The translations under genes and the position numbers were made by a program. From NCBI GenBank assembly GCA_030629925.1, contig DAOVOB010000075.1, positions 1-6,235 on the forward strand: a DNA stretch of 6,235 bases, in the 5' to 3' direction. Under the pieces are notes generated by a model. That model made no database searches, was not told the DNA's origin, and saw nothing but the letters and a program-made list of their open reading frames with translations. Position 1 is the stretch's first letter; every line of letters starts with the position of its first letter. The DNA is from Fidelibacterota bacterium (lineage in GTDB: Bacteria > Fidelibacterota > Fidelibacteria > Fidelibacterales > Fidelibacteraceae). Positions 5,261-6,235 of this stretch are shown one piece after another.

Positions 5261-5956
5261 ATGAATGTATTTTCAAGAATTGCGAATGTTTTTGTTTCGC
5301 CAACAGCCTGTTTTACCTCGTTGCGAGATGAAGGTAAGAAATGGACAGACTATGTTATTCCCTTTCTTTTACTTGTTACTATGTTGATAGTATTTTTAAT
5401 TGTCACCTCGGATGTAATGGAAAAATTTCAGATTGAGATGATCCAAAATATGACCCAGCTTTCAGAGACACAAAAAGAACTTGCATTAGAACAAACAAAT
5501 TCACCTATAGCAACTGTATTCAAATATGTCGGAGGTGTATTGCAAGTAGCTATTGGTGCTCTTATCAGTGGTTTATTTATGTGGATCGTGGGTAATTTTA
5601 TTGGTGGCGGAGAACAAAAGTTCGGCACAATGCTTGTAGCCGCATTATACGTTCAAATGATCACGATACCCGAATCGTTAATAAAGATGTTTTTAGTAGT
5701 TCAAAAGGGAACAATGATGGTTCAGGTGGGATTTGGTTCCCTCCTAAATAATCCGGACACTTCTTCGTATGGTATTCAATTTATTAACCAGCTTGAGTTC
5801 TTTGCGATTTGGCGTATTCTTGTTTGGGTCATTGCATTTAAGGTGCTTTATAAATTCAATACAAAGAAATCAACCTTACTGGTTGTTATTACCATGTTGG
5901 TCGGTATGGCTTTAGCAGCCGGGTTGGGCTTAATGCAAGCCGGAAGAATGGGGTAA
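5261..5956 (+). CDS. YIP1-family integral membrane protein
   Basis: This 231-residue inner-membrane protein has a YIP1-like opening (NVFSRIANVFVSPTACFTSLRDEGKKW; the SPT..F..LRDE pattern is typical) and five predicted hydrophobic helices at about 31-50, 91-115, 121-147, 176-197 and 204-224. A polar segment between helices 1 and 2 (about 51-85) is rich in Gln, Glu and Met. Bacterial YIP1-domain proteins are widespread and mostly without a defined function. The start is supported by AAGGAG (5249-5254) 6 nt upstream. The gene stands alone: it is divergent from ferredoxin and convergent with gcvT, so context gives no functional link. Family assignment is by pattern recognition. Confidence 0.8.
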   Translation: MNVFSRIANVFVSPTACFTSLRDEGKKWTDYVIPFLLLVTMLIVFLIVTSDVMEKFQIEMIQNMTQLSETQKELALEQTNSPIATVFKYVGGVLQVAIGALISGLFMWIVGNFIGGGEQKFGTMLVAALYVQMITIPESLIKMFLVVQKGTMMVQVGFGSLLNNPDTSSYGIQFINQLEFFAIWRILVWVIAFKVLYKFNTKKSTLLVVITMLVGMALAAGLGLMQAGRMG

Positions 5957-5978
5957 GAGAAGATAAAAGGCAAAAGGT

Positions 5979-6008
5979 CGAAGACTCTTCGAAGCTTTAG
6001 CGAAGGAG
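5979..6008. repeat. Repeat-like segment with competing CGAAG/CTTCG hairpins
   Basis: Three short arms occur in a row: CGAAG (5979-5983), CTTCG (5987-5991) and CGAAG (6001-6005). The middle arm can pair with either neighbour, giving two mutually exclusive small hairpins. The second can be lengthened by a CT/AG pair across a one-base bulge. The text CTTCGAAGCTTTAGCGAAGG resembles short dispersed palindromes seen in several uncultured-lineage genomes. Only one copy is visible here, so repeat status is not proven. Confidence 0.4.
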
Positions 6009-6031
6009 AGCAAAAGTAAAAAAATAAAAGT

Positions 6032-6056
6032 AAGCCTCGCATTGCGAGGCTTTTTT
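6032..6056 (+). terminator. Intrinsic terminator between convergent YIP1-family gene and gcvT
   Basis: A 7-bp GC-rich stem (GCCTCGC 6034-6040, ATT loop, GCGAGGC 6044-6050), extendable by two A-T pairs, is followed by six T residues at 6051-6056. On the minus strand the same stem is followed by a T-rich stretch (complement of the A-rich 6014-6031), so it probably also ends gcvT transcription. Confidence 0.9.
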
Positions 6057-6078
6057 GTTTACTTATATTTTTGTGATC

Positions 6079-6235
6079 TTACAGTTTAAGTGGAGAGGAA
6101 TCTACAAAAGGCGGTTTAACGATAAGAGCTTTTAGGCGTTTACCACGGACATCCAAGCAGATCTCAGTACCAATTTTAGAGAATTCGCGTTGGACGTAGC
6201 CCGTACCGATACCGATTCCCAAAGAAGGGGACATG
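6079..6235 (-). CDS. gcvT: Glycine cleavage system T protein (aminomethyltransferase), C-terminal end
   Basis: The last 51 codons are visible; the rest lies beyond the right edge. The readable protein runs from the in-frame Met at 6234 (not a start) to TAA at 6081-6079. The text [13 protein letters not shown] ... [23 protein letters not shown] matches the conserved C-terminal beta-barrel of GcvT, where SP(S/T)L, a GYV strand, RGK and K.PF(V/Y) are characteristic. GcvT transfers the aminomethyl carbon of the H-protein intermediate to tetrahydrofolate and releases ammonia. A short SSPLKL tail follows PFV. Related folate-binding proteins such as YgfZ lack this RGK...PFV ending, so GcvT is preferred. 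Confidence 0.88.
   Translation of the reverse strand, partial: MSPSLGIGIGTGYVQREFSKIGTEICLDVRGKRLKALIVKPPFVDSSPLKL

Noticed and set aside
5428..5628. Minus-strand open frame inside the YIP1-family gene
   Set aside because: It is antisense to conserved membrane helices, lacks a ribosome binding site and has no recognisable motif.

Overview
This 6.2 kb chromosomal window appears to come from an uncultured or poorly studied bacterium of the broad Bacteroidota-related group (Cloacimonadota, Marinimicrobia, Ignavibacteria, KSB1 or similar). The main pointer is the end of the secreted protein at 2578-3954, an 'NPFNPTTKISF ... WDG.D..GK.VSSGTY.Y' FlgD-Ig-like / type IX-style C-terminal domain that is very common in those phyla. 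The phylum is an inference; no rRNA or other decisive marker is present.

Layout, left to right. (1) Bases 2-1285, + strand: the C-terminal two thirds of NAD-dependent DNA ligase (ligA). (2) Bases 1286-1523: a non-coding gap with a dispersed-type palindromic repeat and a degenerate 6-bp tandem array. (3) Bases 1524-3954, + strand: a two-gene cassette, visibly more AT-rich than its neighbours. It encodes a lipoprotein with beta-propeller-like repeats and, 10-13 nt downstream, a secreted multidomain protein with a CHAP-like (Cys/His amidase) domain and the C-terminal sorting-type domain. (4) Bases 3973-4023: two back-to-back palindromes in the convergent gap; one is the terminator of the minus-strand mrp gene. 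(5) Minus strand, 5089 down to 4055: a small ferredoxin gene of 57 codons that is easily missed, followed by an Mrp/ApbC-type Fe-S carrier ATPase, with a hairpin between them. (6) Bases 5090-5260: an AT-rich divergent intergenic region with an inverted repeat. (7) Bases 5261-5956, + strand: a five-helix YIP1-family membrane protein. (8) Bases 5957-6078: a repeat-like segment and a strong, probably bidirectional terminator. (9) Bases 6079-6235, minus strand: the C-terminal end of a GcvT (glycine cleavage T protein) gene.

How the genes fit together: ligA, mrp, ferredoxin and gcvT look like core housekeeping genes. Ferredoxin and mrp form a plausible Fe-S pair. The lipoprotein/CHAP pair is the accessory part and is probably a cell-envelope unit. 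The two most interesting observations are the ferredoxin's loss of one cluster-binding cysteine (Ile in place of Cys at the second position of motif 1), which predicts a 7Fe-type protein, and the lipoprotein/CHAP cassette. Nearly every gap between transcription units carries a palindromic or repeat-like element. I see no tRNA, rRNA, CRISPR array, insertion sequence or complete phage-like module.
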